Positions 1-7,713 of a DNA stretch of 30,756 nucleotides are shown piece by piece. The DNA is taken from positions 1-30,756 of the forward strand of contig DATJAS010000119.1 of NCBI GenBank assembly GCA_035516035.1, given 5' to 3'. The translations under genes were made by a program, and so were the position numbers. The notes under the pieces are model-generated. The model worked only from the letters and a program-made list of their open reading frames with translations, made no database searches and was not told the origin of the DNA. Origin of the DNA: Fen-1273 sp035516035. GTDB lineage: Bacteria > Bacteroidota > Ignavibacteria > UBA10030 > UBA6906. Each line of letters opens with the position of its first letter. Positions within the stretch are counted from its first letter, which is position 1.

Positions 1-153
1 CAGCGGTTCGGTTCACGCGGAGGGAGCAACACGCCCATCCTGTAGAACGCGATCAGCCTCATGTGCACCGGCCGCTCCCGGGGTACGCCCCCGGTGCTCT
101 TCCGGCTGTACCCCGGCATCCCCTGAATTCCTTCCCGATTCGGACCCGACATC

Positions 154-1188
154 ATGAGCAACCACATCAGAAAACCCGCGACGCTTGTCACGGGCGCCAA
201 CGGAGAAATGGGACACGGGCTCATCGAAGCAGTTGCCGCCGCGGGCGGCAGCAACGTGATTGCGATTGACGTCCGCCCTGTCGACGACGCCATCCGCGGC
301 AGGTGCACTGAAACAATCACGGGAGACATACTCGACCAGCGCCTGATGGAACGGCTCCAGAGCGAATACGAGATACATACGATCTTCCATTTTGCCGCAC
401 TCCTCTCGACGCGCGCCGAGTTTACCCCCGAGTCGGCGCACAAGGTGAACGTCGAAGGGACGATGTACCTTCTCAAGCTGGCCGTCGAGCAATCGCGGTG
501 GCACGGGTTTCCCGTGAAGTTCCTTTTTCCCAGCTCGATTGCCGTCTACGGCCTTCCCTCCGTCGCCGACAAAAAGCGCGCCGGGAAGGTCGCCGAGAAA
601 GACTGGACGATGCCCAACACGATGTACGGGTGCAACAAACTCTACTGCGAGCATCTGGGGCGGTACTATGCGCACCACTACCGCCAGCTCGCCGCCGACA
701 CCGAGAAAAGGGGAGGAGTCGATTTCCGCTGCATACGCTTTCCGGGACTGATCAGCGCCGTCACGGTTCCGAGCGGGGGGACGAGCGACTACGCGCCGGA
801 GATGCTCCATGCGGCGGCCCAGGGAAAGCCCTACGAGTGCTTTGTCCGCGAGGACGTCCGCATACCGTTTATGGCCATGCCGGACGCCATCGACGCACTG
901 CTGAGGCTCGAGTCGGCTCCCGCAGAGCGCCTCTCGCAGTCGGTCTACAACATCACCAGTTTCAGTCCCACCGCGGGGGAAATCCGGACGACCGCGCTGC
1001 GCGCCTTCACGGCGGCCCGGATTTCATTCAGGCCGGACGACAAGCGGCAGGCGATCGTGGACTCGTGGCCGGAAGACGTCGACGACAGCGCGGCGCGCCG
1101 GGACTGGGGATTTTCTCCCTCGTTCGACGAACAGCGGGCGTTTGACAGTTACCTGATTCCCGGAATCCGGAAGAGGTACGGCCTGTGA
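154..1188 (+). CDS. L-threonine 3-dehydrogenase-like SDR (NAD-dependent epimerase/dehydratase family)
   Basis: A 344-residue extended short-chain dehydrogenase. The NAD-binding glycine motif GANGEMG is at residues 14-20, an acidic residue (D39) at the end of the second strand favours NAD over NADP, and the catalytic YxxxK is Y158-K162, with serines at 127-128. The region PGLISAV...GGTSDYAPEML (about 197-217), followed by ECFVREDVRIPFMAMPDAI, resembles the SDR-type threonine dehydrogenases. These oxidise threonine to 2-amino-3-ketobutyrate, which a CoA ligase (Kbl) then cleaves to glycine and acetyl-CoA; no kbl gene is visible here. Another nucleotide-sugar epimerase activity cannot be excluded. 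The start ATG has no strong ribosome site. The stop overlaps the next gene (GTGA), so the two are probably translationally coupled. The 153 bases upstream contain nothing I recognise. Confidence 0.82.
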   Translation: MSNHIRKPATLVTGANGEMGHGLIEAVAAAGGSNVIAIDVRPVDDAIRGRCTETITGDILDQRLMERLQSEYEIHTIFHFAALLSTRAEFTPESAHKVNVEGTMYLLKLAVEQSRWHGFPVKFLFPSSIAVYGLPSVADKKRAGKVAEKDWTMPNTMYGCNKLYCEHLGRYYAHHYRQLAADTEKRGGVDFRCIRFPGLISAVTVPSGGTSDYAPEMLHAAAQGKPYECFVREDVRIPFMAMPDAIDALLRLESAPAERLSQSVYNITSFSPTAGEIRTTALRAFTAARISFRPDDKRQAIVDSWPEDVDDSAARRDWGFSPSFDEQRAFDSYLIPGIRKRYGL

Positions 1189-2561
1189 AGCTCGCACTTG
1201 CCGCGGCGCTCCTTATCGGCGCGCGCGCACTCGTATTTTCCCAGTCAGCCGATACTGCCGGTCAGGCCGTTGCCGCCCGGCTGCTCGGTACCGGCCTCAC
1301 GCGGCTCGGGGCATACGGGATGCTCACGGAGCTTGCCGCCCGGGCTCCTCACCGTTTGAGCGGGTCACGGGGTGCCGACTCCGCCGTCGCGCTTGCGCGA
1401 TCGTGGATGATCGCCCGGGGATTCGAGCGCGTGCACCTCGAGCGCGTCGTTGTTCCCCACTGGGTGCGCGGGAGCGTGGAACGGGCGTTCCTGCTGCTGC
1501 ACGGAAAGCGCCCCCGGCCGCTCGCCGTGTGCGCGCTCGGCGGGAGCATTGCCACGCCGGCCGGCGGGATCACGTCAGGGATCATTGAAGTGCATACATT
1601 TGCGGAGCTGCAGGCCCTCGGGCGTGCGGCGGAGGGGAAGATCGTCTTCTTCAACCGCCCGATGGATCCGCGGCTCCTGAACACGTTTGAGGCGTACGAA
1701 AAAGCGGTCGACCAGCGCTCGCGCGGGGCGATCGAAGGAGCGAAGGCCGGCGCCGTTGCGGTGCTCGTGCGCTCGATGTCGCTTGCGATCGACAGCGTCC
1801 CTCACACCGGCTCGACGGGATACGTCGAGGGGGTGAAGAAGATCCCTGCGGCCGCCGTCAGCACGCGCGATGCCGACACGCTGAGCGCGCTCCTCGCGCG
1901 CGGCGAGAAGCCCCGCGTGAGGCTCATCCTCTCCTCGAAGACGCTCCCCGACGCGGTCTCGGCGAACGTTGTGGGGGAGATTACCGGTGATGAATCCCCG
2001 CAGGAGGTGATCGTCGTCGGCGGACACATTGATGCGTGGGACAAAGGCACAGGGGCGCACGACGACGGGGCGGGCAGCGTCCAGGCCGTTGAGGCGCTCG
2101 ATCTGATCAGGACGCTCGGGTTGAGGCCGCGGAGGACGATTCGGGTCGTCCTCTTTATGAATGAGGAGAACGGCCTGAGAGGAGGGCGGGCGTATCCCGT
2201 CGATTCGCTCCGCAGAGGGGAGCGTCACGTGGCAATGATCGAATCTGACGCGGGCGGATTCGCTCCCCGGGGGTTCTTCGTCGACGCAGATTCAGCCGTT
2301 CGTGCCGGCATAGCGCGCTGGAAACCCCTCCTGGAGACGGCCGGCGCCGACCGGTTTGTGCCTGGAAGGAGCGCCGCCGACATCTCTCCCATGGTTGCCA
2401 CTCGCGTCCCCGGGTTCGGCCTGGACCCGGAGAACCAGAGGTATTTCGACTACCACCATAGCGACAAGGATACCCCCGATAAGGTCAACCCCCGCGAGCT
2501 GGAGCTGGGTGCTGTCGCCGAAGGGATTCTGGCCTGGCTGATCTCGGAAGAGGGCTTTTAG
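1185..2561 (+). CDS. Secreted M28-family zinc metallopeptidase
   Basis: A 458-residue protein starting at GTG 1185, which overlaps the preceding stop by 4 bases. The N-terminus is a Sec signal peptide (hydrophobic to about residue 18, FSQSADT afterwards), so it acts in the periplasm or outside. An early part (about 80-250) looks like the PA-type insert seen in carboxypeptidase Q-like enzymes. The co-catalytic zinc site of M28 peptidases is complete: H281 and D283 in GGHIDAWD, D293/D294 in AHDDGAG, catalytic E327 with E328 in MNEEN, D355 in IESDAGG, and H424/H425 in FDYHHSDKD. The family comprises aminopeptidases and dipeptidases; the closest match by pattern is the plasma glutamate carboxypeptidase/peptidase Q type. 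The substrate is unknown. Confidence 0.88.
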   Translation: MKLALAAALLIGARALVFSQSADTAGQAVAARLLGTGLTRLGAYGMLTELAARAPHRLSGSRGADSAVALARSWMIARGFERVHLERVVVPHWVRGSVERAFLLLHGKRPRPLAVCALGGSIATPAGGITSGIIEVHTFAELQALGRAAEGKIVFFNRPMDPRLLNTFEAYEKAVDQRSRGAIEGAKAGAVAVLVRSMSLAIDSVPHTGSTGYVEGVKKIPAAAVSTRDADTLSALLARGEKPRVRLILSSKTLPDAVSANVVGEITGDESPQEVIVVGGHIDAWDKGTGAHDDGAGSVQAVEALDLIRTLGLRPRRTIRVVLFMNEENGLRGGRAYPVDSLRRGERHVAMIESDAGGFAPRGFFVDADSAVRAGIARWKPLLETAGADRFVPGRSAADISPMVATRVPGFGLDPENQRYFDYHHSDKDTPDKVNPRELELGAVAEGILAWLISEEGF

Positions 2562-2585
2562 GAGTCCCGGTGTTATTCCCCGCCT

Positions 2586-2614
2586 TTGACCCTTTTCCCG
2601 GCAACGCGCATCTT
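2586..2614 (+). promoter_or_regulatory. Putative promoter of thioredoxin gene
   Basis: TTGACC at 2586-2591 and CATCTT at 2609-2614 are separated by 17 bases and lie 36 bases upstream of the thioredoxin ATG. The -10 is poorer than others in the window, but the position between two unrelated genes fits. Confidence 0.42.
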
Positions 2615-2649
2615 ACTGGTAAAACCTGAATACCGGACGGGAGCTGCGA

Positions 2650-3006
2650 ATGGAGCATCTCACAAAGGAATCGTTCCAGGAAAAAGTGTTCAACTTCGAG
2701 AAGAACAAGGAGTGGACGTTCGAGGGAGAGCTTCCCTGCATCGTCGATTTCTACGCGGACTGGTGCGGCCCGTGCAAGATGGTGGCCCCCGTCCTGGAAG
2801 ATCTCTCGAAGCAGTTTGCCGGGAAGATCAATATTTACAAGGTCGATACGGACAAGGAGCAGGAGCTTGCCTCGGTCTTCGGCATCCGGAGCATCCCGTC
2901 GATTCTCTTCGTCCCGAAGGATGGGAACCCCCAGATGGCGATGGGGGCCATGCCGAAGGAAGCCTTTGTCCAGGCGATCAATGACGTCCTCAAAGTCGCC
3001 GCGTAA
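2650..3006 (+). CDS. trxA: Thioredoxin
   Basis: A 118-residue cytosolic thioredoxin. The redox active site is WCGPC with cysteines 39 and 42, preceded by the usual FYADW strand, and the cis-proline loop is IRSIPS (about residues 80-85). There is no signal peptide or membrane anchor. It is slightly longer than the usual 105-110 residues because of about 12 extra residues at the N-terminus (KVFNFEKNKEW), a form common in Bacteroidota. It reduces disulfides in cytosolic targets using electrons from thioredoxin reductase, which is not in the window. It has its own probable promoter and is followed by a separate promoter for rmuC, so it is likely a single-gene transcript. The start is the only good ATG before the fold. 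Confidence 0.93.
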   Translation: MEHLTKESFQEKVFNFEKNKEWTFEGELPCIVDFYADWCGPCKMVAPVLEDLSKQFAGKINIYKVDTDKEQELASVFGIRSIPSILFVPKDGNPQMAMGAMPKEAFVQAINDVLKVAA

Positions 3007-3028
3007 GCACTTCTGATTCTGCCCCTCG

Positions 3029-3058
3029 TTGCATTTCTGCCTGCTTGTGGCATATATT
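3029..3058 (+). promoter_or_regulatory. Promoter of rmuC-glgB
   Basis: TTGCAT at 3029-3034 and TATATT at 3053-3058 with an 18-base spacer. Transcription would start near 3065, inside the left arm of the hairpin at 3061-3099. Confidence 0.6.
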
Positions 3059-3060
3059 AA

Positions 3061-3099
3061 ATGACCCGGAGCGGGGATCACTCCCCGCTCCCGCGTCAT
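3061..3099 (+). other. Stable hairpin in the rmuC 5' leader
   Basis: A perfect 10-bp stem (GGAGCGGGGA at 3068-3077, TCCCCGCTCC at 3082-3091) with a TCAC loop. An outer stem ATGAC (3061-3065) and GTCAT (3095-3099) extends it. There is no T tract after it, and it follows a good promoter rather than a stop codon, so it is more likely a leader structure than a terminator. It could also be a protein-binding palindrome. Confidence 0.6.
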
Positions 3100-3126
3100 T
3101 GCCACGAACCCCGGAATACTTCCCCA

Positions 3127-4476
3127 ATGTCGGACATCCTCCTCCTGGCTGTCGGCGCCATTCTCCTCATGGTCCTTGCCCTCGTGGTGATCCTCCTGAG
3201 GCGGCCCGCCGGGGGGGGCGGCACTGATCTCCTCCTGCGCGTCGAAGCCCTGAAATCGGCGCTCGACACGCTGGATCGCCGCCTGGGCGAAGAATCGGCG
3301 CTCTCCAGGGAGTCCGCCTCGCGCACGGCGGGGCAGGACAGGGAGGAGCTCCAGAGGGGACTCCGCTCGAATGCGGACTCGCTCCAGGCCCGCCTCTCCG
3401 AGATCGCCTCACTCCAGAGAGGCCAGCTCGATTCGTTTGCCGCGCAACTCGCCTCTGTGACGCAATCGACGGGCGAGCGGCTCGACCGGGTCCGCGACGC
3501 CGTGGAGGGAAAGCTCGCCTCCATTCAGGCCGATAACAGCCGTCAGCTGGAGAAGATGCGCGAGACCGTCGACGAAAAACTGAAGGCAACGCTTGAGCAG
3601 CGCCTGGGCGAGTCGTTCAGGCAGGTGAGCGAGCGTCTGGAACAGGTCCACGTGGGCCTGGGGGAGATGCGCGCGCTTGCCACCGGGGTCGGGGACCTGA
3701 AGAAGGTGCTCACCAACGTCCGCGCACGCGGCACTTGGGGAGAGGTGCAGCTCGGCGCGCTCCTCGAGCAGATCCTCACCCGCGAGCAATACGAGAAAAA
3801 CGTCGCAACGAAGGCGGGGAGCAACGAGCGGGTCGAATTCGCCGTCAGGCTCCCGGGGCGCGACGACACGGGGCCCCTCTGGCTGCCGATCGATGCGAAG
3901 TTCCCCCAGGAAGATTACCAGCGCATCGTCGACGCTGCGGAGGCCGCGAACCCGGCGCTCCTCGAGGATTCCGCGAAGCAGCTCGATGCCCGGATCCGCC
4001 TGGAGGCGAAGACGATCCATGCCAAGTACATCGATCCTCCCCGCACGACGGATTTTGCTATCATGTTCCTTCCCACCGAGGGACTCTTCGCCGAGGTCCT
4101 CCGCCGGCCGGGTCTCACGGACGAACTGCAGGCCGACTACCGCGTCCTGGTGACCGGGCCGACCACGCTTGCGGCCCTCCTGAACAGTCTCCAGATGGGC
4201 TTCCGGACGCTCGCCATCGAGAAGAGGTCCGGCGAGGTCTGGGCGCTCCTGGGCGCGGTGAAGACGGAGTTCGGAAAATTCGGGGACGTGCTCGACAGGA
4301 CGTACAAGAAGCTCCAGGAGGCGAGCACGTCGATCGAAAGCGCCGCCACGCGGACGCGGCAGATCGAGCGGAAGCTCCGCGGCGTGCAGGAGCTTCCCGC
4401 TCCCGACGCGGCAAAGCTCCTCGGCGCGGCAAGCGCGAGCGAGGGCGAAGACGACGAGACCCCGGAAACCACCTGA
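3127..4476 (+). CDS. rmuC: DNA recombination protein RmuC
   Basis: About 449 residues from ATG 3127. An in-frame ATG at 3061 adds 22 residues that lie in the leader hairpin and do not look like protein, so I prefer 3127. The N-terminus is one membrane helix (residues 3-23) ending in RRP, followed by a long charged coiled coil (about 35-170) and then the RmuC core (about 190-400) with the conserved RGTWGEVQLGALLEQIL and LWLPIDAKFPQEDY segments. RmuC is a predicted nuclease-like protein that limits recombination of inverted repeats in E. coli; its biochemical role is poorly known. The C-terminal tail is acidic. It is followed 6 bases later by glgB, so the two are probably cotranscribed although functionally unrelated. 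Confidence 0.92.
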   Translation: MSDILLLAVGAILLMVLALVVILLRRPAGGGGTDLLLRVEALKSALDTLDRRLGEESALSRESASRTAGQDREELQRGLRSNADSLQARLSEIASLQRGQLDSFAAQLASVTQSTGERLDRVRDAVEGKLASIQADNSRQLEKMRETVDEKLKATLEQRLGESFRQVSERLEQVHVGLGEMRALATGVGDLKKVLTNVRARGTWGEVQLGALLEQILTREQYEKNVATKAGSNERVEFAVRLPGRDDTGPLWLPIDAKFPQEDYQRIVDAAEAANPALLEDSAKQLDARIRLEAKTIHAKYIDPPRTTDFAIMFLPTEGLFAEVLRRPGLTDELQADYRVLVTGPTTLAALLNSLQMGFRTLAIEKRSGEVWALLGAVKTEFGKFGDVLDRTYKKLQEASTSIESAATRTRQIERKLRGVQELPAPDAAKLLGAASASEGEDDETPETT

Positions 4477-4482
4477 CCCCGT

Positions 4483-6684
4483 ATGAATACCACCGCTCCC
4501 ATCGACGAAGTCTACAGGATCATCCACACGGACCACCACGATCCGTTCTCCGTGCTCGGCCCGCACCTGCTGGAAGGGAATCGCCTCGCCGTGCGGGCGT
4601 TCCTCCCCGGGGCCGAGAGCGCAAGCGTGATTCCGCGCGGAGGGAAGATCGCCTCCCGGGAGATACCCATGACGCGCGTGCACGATCACGGGTTTTTCGA
4701 AGCGGTCATCCCCTCGTGCGCAGAGGTCTTCCCGTACGAGCTTCGCAAGGAGCTTCCCGGCGGGCACGTCGAGCAGTTCAACGATTCCTACTCGTTCATG
4801 CCGACGCTGACGGACTTCGACATTTACCTCTTTAACGCGGGCGACCACCACAGGATCTACGAACGGCTGGGGGCGCACTACGCCGAGGTGAACGGGATCG
4901 GGGGCGTCCAGTTTGCCGTCTGGGCCCCGTCGGCGAGGAGCGTCAGCGTCATCGGCGATTTCAACGGGTGGGATCGCCGCTTCCACGCCATGCGCGTGCT
5001 GGGCTCGTCGGGGATCTGGGAGATCTTCATACCGGGCCTCGCCGAGGGGGCGCTCTACAAGTACCAGGTGAAGACGCAGAACGGCTTCATCATGGACAAG
5101 ACCGACCCCTACGCGGCCGAGATGGAGGTCCGCCCGCGAACGGCGTCGCGCGTGAATTTCCTGAGGAATTTCGAGTGGCACGACGCGGCGTGGATGGCCT
5201 CGCGCGCCTCCGGCGGGCAGCTCGGGCAGCCGGTCGCCATGTACGAGCTCCACATCGGCTCATGGCGGCGCGCGGAGGGGAACCGGCCACTCACGTACCG
5301 CGAGCTGGCAGACAGCATCGTCGACTACGTCCGACGGGAGCACTTCACGCATATCGAGCTGATGCCCGTGATGGAGCATCCCTTTGACGGCTCGTGGGGA
5401 TACCAGGTCACCGGGTATTTCGCCCCTACGAGCAGGTTCGGGTCCCCCGGGGATTTCCAGTACTTCGTGGACAGGTGCCACCAGGAGGGGATCGGCGTGA
5501 TACTCGACTGGGTCCCCGCCCACTTCCCGAAGGACATGCACGCGCTCGCGGATTTCGACGGGACGCACCTCTACGAACACGCCGATCCGCGGAAAGGGGA
5601 ACACCAGGACTGGGGGACGCTGATATTCAACTTCGGCCGGAACGAGGTGAAGAACTTCCTCATCAGCAACGCGCTCTTCTGGCTGGAGCAGTATCACGTC
5701 GACGGCCTCCGGATCGACGCCGTCGCGTCGATGCTCTACCTCGATTACTCGCGGAAGGAGGGGGAGTGGATCCCGAACAAGTACGGGGGGCGGGAGAACC
5801 TGGAGGCGGTGGAGTTCATCAAGTATCTTAACGGCGTCGTCCACAGGTACCACCCCGGAGTCCTGACGATCGCGGAGGAGTCCACCGCGTGGCCCGGCGT
5901 GACAAACGCCGTCGAATACGGCGGGCTCGGCTTTGACCTGAAGTGGAACATGGGATGGATGCACGACATCCTCGAGTACTTCTCGAAGGATCCCGTCCAC
6001 AGGAAATTCCACCACAGGAACCTGACGTTCGTCCTCCTGTATGCATTCACCGAACGGTTCGTCCTCCCCCTCTCACACGATGAGGTGGTGCACGGGAAGT
6101 CATCGCTGCTCGGCAAGATGCCGGGGGATCTGTGGCAGAAGTTCGCGAACCTGCGGCTCCTCTTCACGCTCATGTACGCCTTCCCCGGAAAAAAGCTCCT
6201 CTTCATGGGGGGGGAGATCGGCCAGTGGGATGAGTGGAGCCACGAGAAGAGCCTCGACTGGCACCTCCTCTCGTATGCTTCGCACACCGGCGTTCAGGAT
6301 ATGATGAGGGACCTCGGTGACATCTATTCCCGCGAAAAGGCCCTCCACGAGGTCGATTTTCATTATTCCGGGTTCGAGTGGGTCGATTTTCACGACGAGG
6401 CGAGCAGCGTAATTTCTTTCGACAGAAAGTCCGCTGATGGCACCGAAACGGTCACCGCGGTGTTCAATTTCACGCCGGTCCTTCGCTCCGGGTACCGGGT
6501 AGGAGTCAGGGAGGGGGGGGCCTACACTGAGCTTTTTAACAGCGATTCGGCAGCCTATGGCGGGTCGAACGCGGGGAACTACGGGGAGGTGCAATCAGAG
6601 CCTGTACCGGCGCATGGGAGGGATCACTCGCTGGTGCTGACACTCCCTCCTCTTGGAGGTTTATATTTCAGGAGGAAGCGATAG
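4483..6684 (+). CDS. glgB: 1,4-alpha-glucan branching enzyme
   Basis: A 733-residue glycogen branching enzyme, matching the usual length of about 730. It has an N-terminal N1 module, a CBM48 domain (about 130-225), a GH13 catalytic barrel and a C-terminal beta domain. Catalytic residues are all present: nucleophile D412 in DGLRIDAV, acid/base E465 in IAEEST, and D533 in SHDEVVHGK. It transfers glucan segments to form alpha-1,6 branches during glycogen synthesis. No glycogen synthase, ADP-glucose pyrophosphorylase or phosphorylase lies nearby, so it is detached from a glg cluster. The ATG lies 6 bases after the rmuC stop, and it shares that promoter. Confidence 0.96.
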   Translation: MNTTAPIDEVYRIIHTDHHDPFSVLGPHLLEGNRLAVRAFLPGAESASVIPRGGKIASREIPMTRVHDHGFFEAVIPSCAEVFPYELRKELPGGHVEQFNDSYSFMPTLTDFDIYLFNAGDHHRIYERLGAHYAEVNGIGGVQFAVWAPSARSVSVIGDFNGWDRRFHAMRVLGSSGIWEIFIPGLAEGALYKYQVKTQNGFIMDKTDPYAAEMEVRPRTASRVNFLRNFEWHDAAWMASRASGGQLGQPVAMYELHIGSWRRAEGNRPLTYRELADSIVDYVRREHFTHIELMPVMEHPFDGSWGYQVTGYFAPTSRFGSPGDFQYFVDRCHQEGIGVILDWVPAHFPKDMHALADFDGTHLYEHADPRKGEHQDWGTLIFNFGRNEVKNFLISNALFWLEQYHVDGLRIDAVASMLYLDYSRKEGEWIPNKYGGRENLEAVEFIKYLNGVVHRYHPGVLTIAEESTAWPGVTNAVEYGGLGFDLKWNMGWMHDILEYFSKDPVHRKFHHRNLTFVLLYAFTERFVLPLSHDEVVHGKSSLLGKMPGDLWQKFANLRLLFTLMYAFPGKKLLFMGGEIGQWDEWSHEKSLDWHLLSYASHTGVQDMMRDLGDIYSREKALHEVDFHYSGFEWVDFHDEASSVISFDRKSADGTETVTAVFNFTPVLRSGYRVGVREGGAYTELFNSDSAAYGGSNAGNYGEVQSEPVPAHGRDHSLVLTLPPLGGLYFRRKR

Positions 6685-6696
6685 ATTTGATTGAAA

Positions 6697-6776
6697 ATCT
6701 GCCAATTTGCTTGACTTTAGGCAGATCTGGAAGCTATATTAAAACGATCAAATCGGTTTTATCGGCTGAAATTGGC
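6697..6776 (+). promoter_or_regulatory. Promoter and operator-like inverted repeats of the photoreceptor operon
   Basis: The core promoter is TTGACT (6711-6716), 18-base spacer, TATATT (6735-6740). It is surrounded by inverted repeats: ATCTGCC (6697-6703) and GGCAGAT (6720-6726) bracket the -35; GCCAATTT (6701-6708) and AAATTGGC (6769-6776) bracket the whole promoter and the start codon; and AAACGAT-CAA-ATCGGTTT (6742-6759), an imperfect palindrome, covers the expected start of transcription near 6747. CarH and other MerR-like repressors bind palindromic sites overlapping promoters, so autoregulation is a reasonable inference. The exact operator cannot be decided from sequence alone. Confidence 0.68.
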
Positions 6777-7713
6777 AAATAGCCCCGTCCAGAAATCCTA
6801 CCTCTCGACCGCCGATGTCTCCAGGCTTTTCGGCGTAACTGAGACTACCGTCAAGAGATGGGCAGACGAAGGGACGCTCAGGTGCCAGAAGACTCCGGGG
6901 GGGCACAGGAAGTTCGAAATCAGGCATGTCGTCGAGTTCGCCGAAAAGAATGACTTCGAACCAGTAGGCGCGCTGGAGTTCTCAGACGAAGACGACCTCG
7001 GGCCGAGGATACAGACGGCGGTTCTGGAGCGGGCCTACCCGATCCTGGTCGACGCGTATATCCGCAGGGCGCTCACCCCGGGCGCCGAGCACCTCGTTTC
7101 ATTCCTCTCCTACCTCTACCAGCACAGGATACAACTCTGGGAGATCCACGATCAGATCATCCGACCGGCGATGCAGGAGCTGGGGGAGCGCTGGTCGCGT
7201 GGAGAGCTCTGCATCAGCCAGGAACATGAGGCATCCTACAGTACGCTCGAGGCGATGGCGCGATTGCAGTGCCAGATACGGATCAAGCCTTCGAGCGGGC
7301 ACTCGGTTGTCTGCGCAACGCTCGGCGACGATATTCACGAGATCGGGCTCCGGTGCATCTCGTATCTGTTTGCGTCCGAGGGATGGGAGACGCATTACCT
7401 TGGTTCCCGGATTCCGACCCCGGCGGTCCAGCAGGCGGTTGCGCGATGGAAACCCCGGATCGTCTGTCTCTCGGCGACGCATGGCGACCCCTCCCGCCTG
7501 CAAGAGAGCCTTTCGCAGATCGCAGGCGTGGCGTCCGGCGTGGGTGCAGCCGTCCTGGCCGGCGGAGGGCTTGCCCAGTCGCTCGGGGGGACTGCCTGTT
7601 GTATCGACGCCTCCCGCAACTCATCAAAGAACATCCTCTGCTTTATCTCAGGGCAGGGCCGTGCGCGCCCTGCCTGCGAGTCAGGAGATGAGCCCCCCGC
7701 GCCTCGCCGGTGA
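6772..7713 (+). CDS. litR: CarH/LitR-type MerR regulator with B12-binding light-sensor domain
   Basis: A 313-residue predicted light-responsive repressor starting at TTG 6772, the only standard start between promoter and domain. Residues 10-60 form a MerR-type winged helix (STADVSRLFGVTETTVKRW, then TPGGHRKF). Residues 80-170 are the helical B12 cap with the Wx9EH motif (W141, E151, H152), and residues 177-290 are a Rossmann B12-binding domain with DxHxxG (D187, H189, G192), the lower cobalt ligand motif. This combination defines CarH/LitR photoreceptors, which bind adenosylcobalamin, repress DNA as tetramers in the dark and dissociate when light breaks the cofactor. The residue after W141 is Ser, whereas Thermus CarH has the His (His132) that ligates cobalt after illumination. 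The last 20 residues are a polar tail. The stop overlaps the photolyase start (GTGA). Confidence 0.88.
   Translation: MANSPVQKSYLSTADVSRLFGVTETTVKRWADEGTLRCQKTPGGHRKFEIRHVVEFAEKNDFEPVGALEFSDEDDLGPRIQTAVLERAYPILVDAYIRRALTPGAEHLVSFLSYLYQHRIQLWEIHDQIIRPAMQELGERWSRGELCISQEHEASYSTLEAMARLQCQIRIKPSSGHSVVCATLGDDIHEIGLRCISYLFASEGWETHYLGSRIPTPAVQQAVARWKPRIVCLSATHGDPSRLQESLSQIAGVASGVGAAVLAGGGLAQSLGGTACCIDASRNSSKNILCFISGQGRARPACESGDEPPAPRR

Noticed and set aside
1..153. Possible end of an upstream gene or start of a divergent one
   Set aside because: All frames are short and none resembles a protein I know, including glycine C-acetyltransferase, which often neighbours threonine dehydrogenase. A minus-strand ATG at 62 runs off the edge after 20 residues. 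Not enough sequence to call.
3061..3126. ATG 3061 as start of RmuC
   Set aside because: It lies 2 bases after the -10 box and in the hairpin, and the added 22 residues precede the membrane helix that normally begins the protein.
3409..5253. 614-residue open frame on the minus strand
   Set aside because: It is antisense to rmuC and glgB, both with intact family motifs. Long antisense frames are expected in GC-rich coding DNA, and its peptide is rich in Arg, His, Pro and Asp without any domain.
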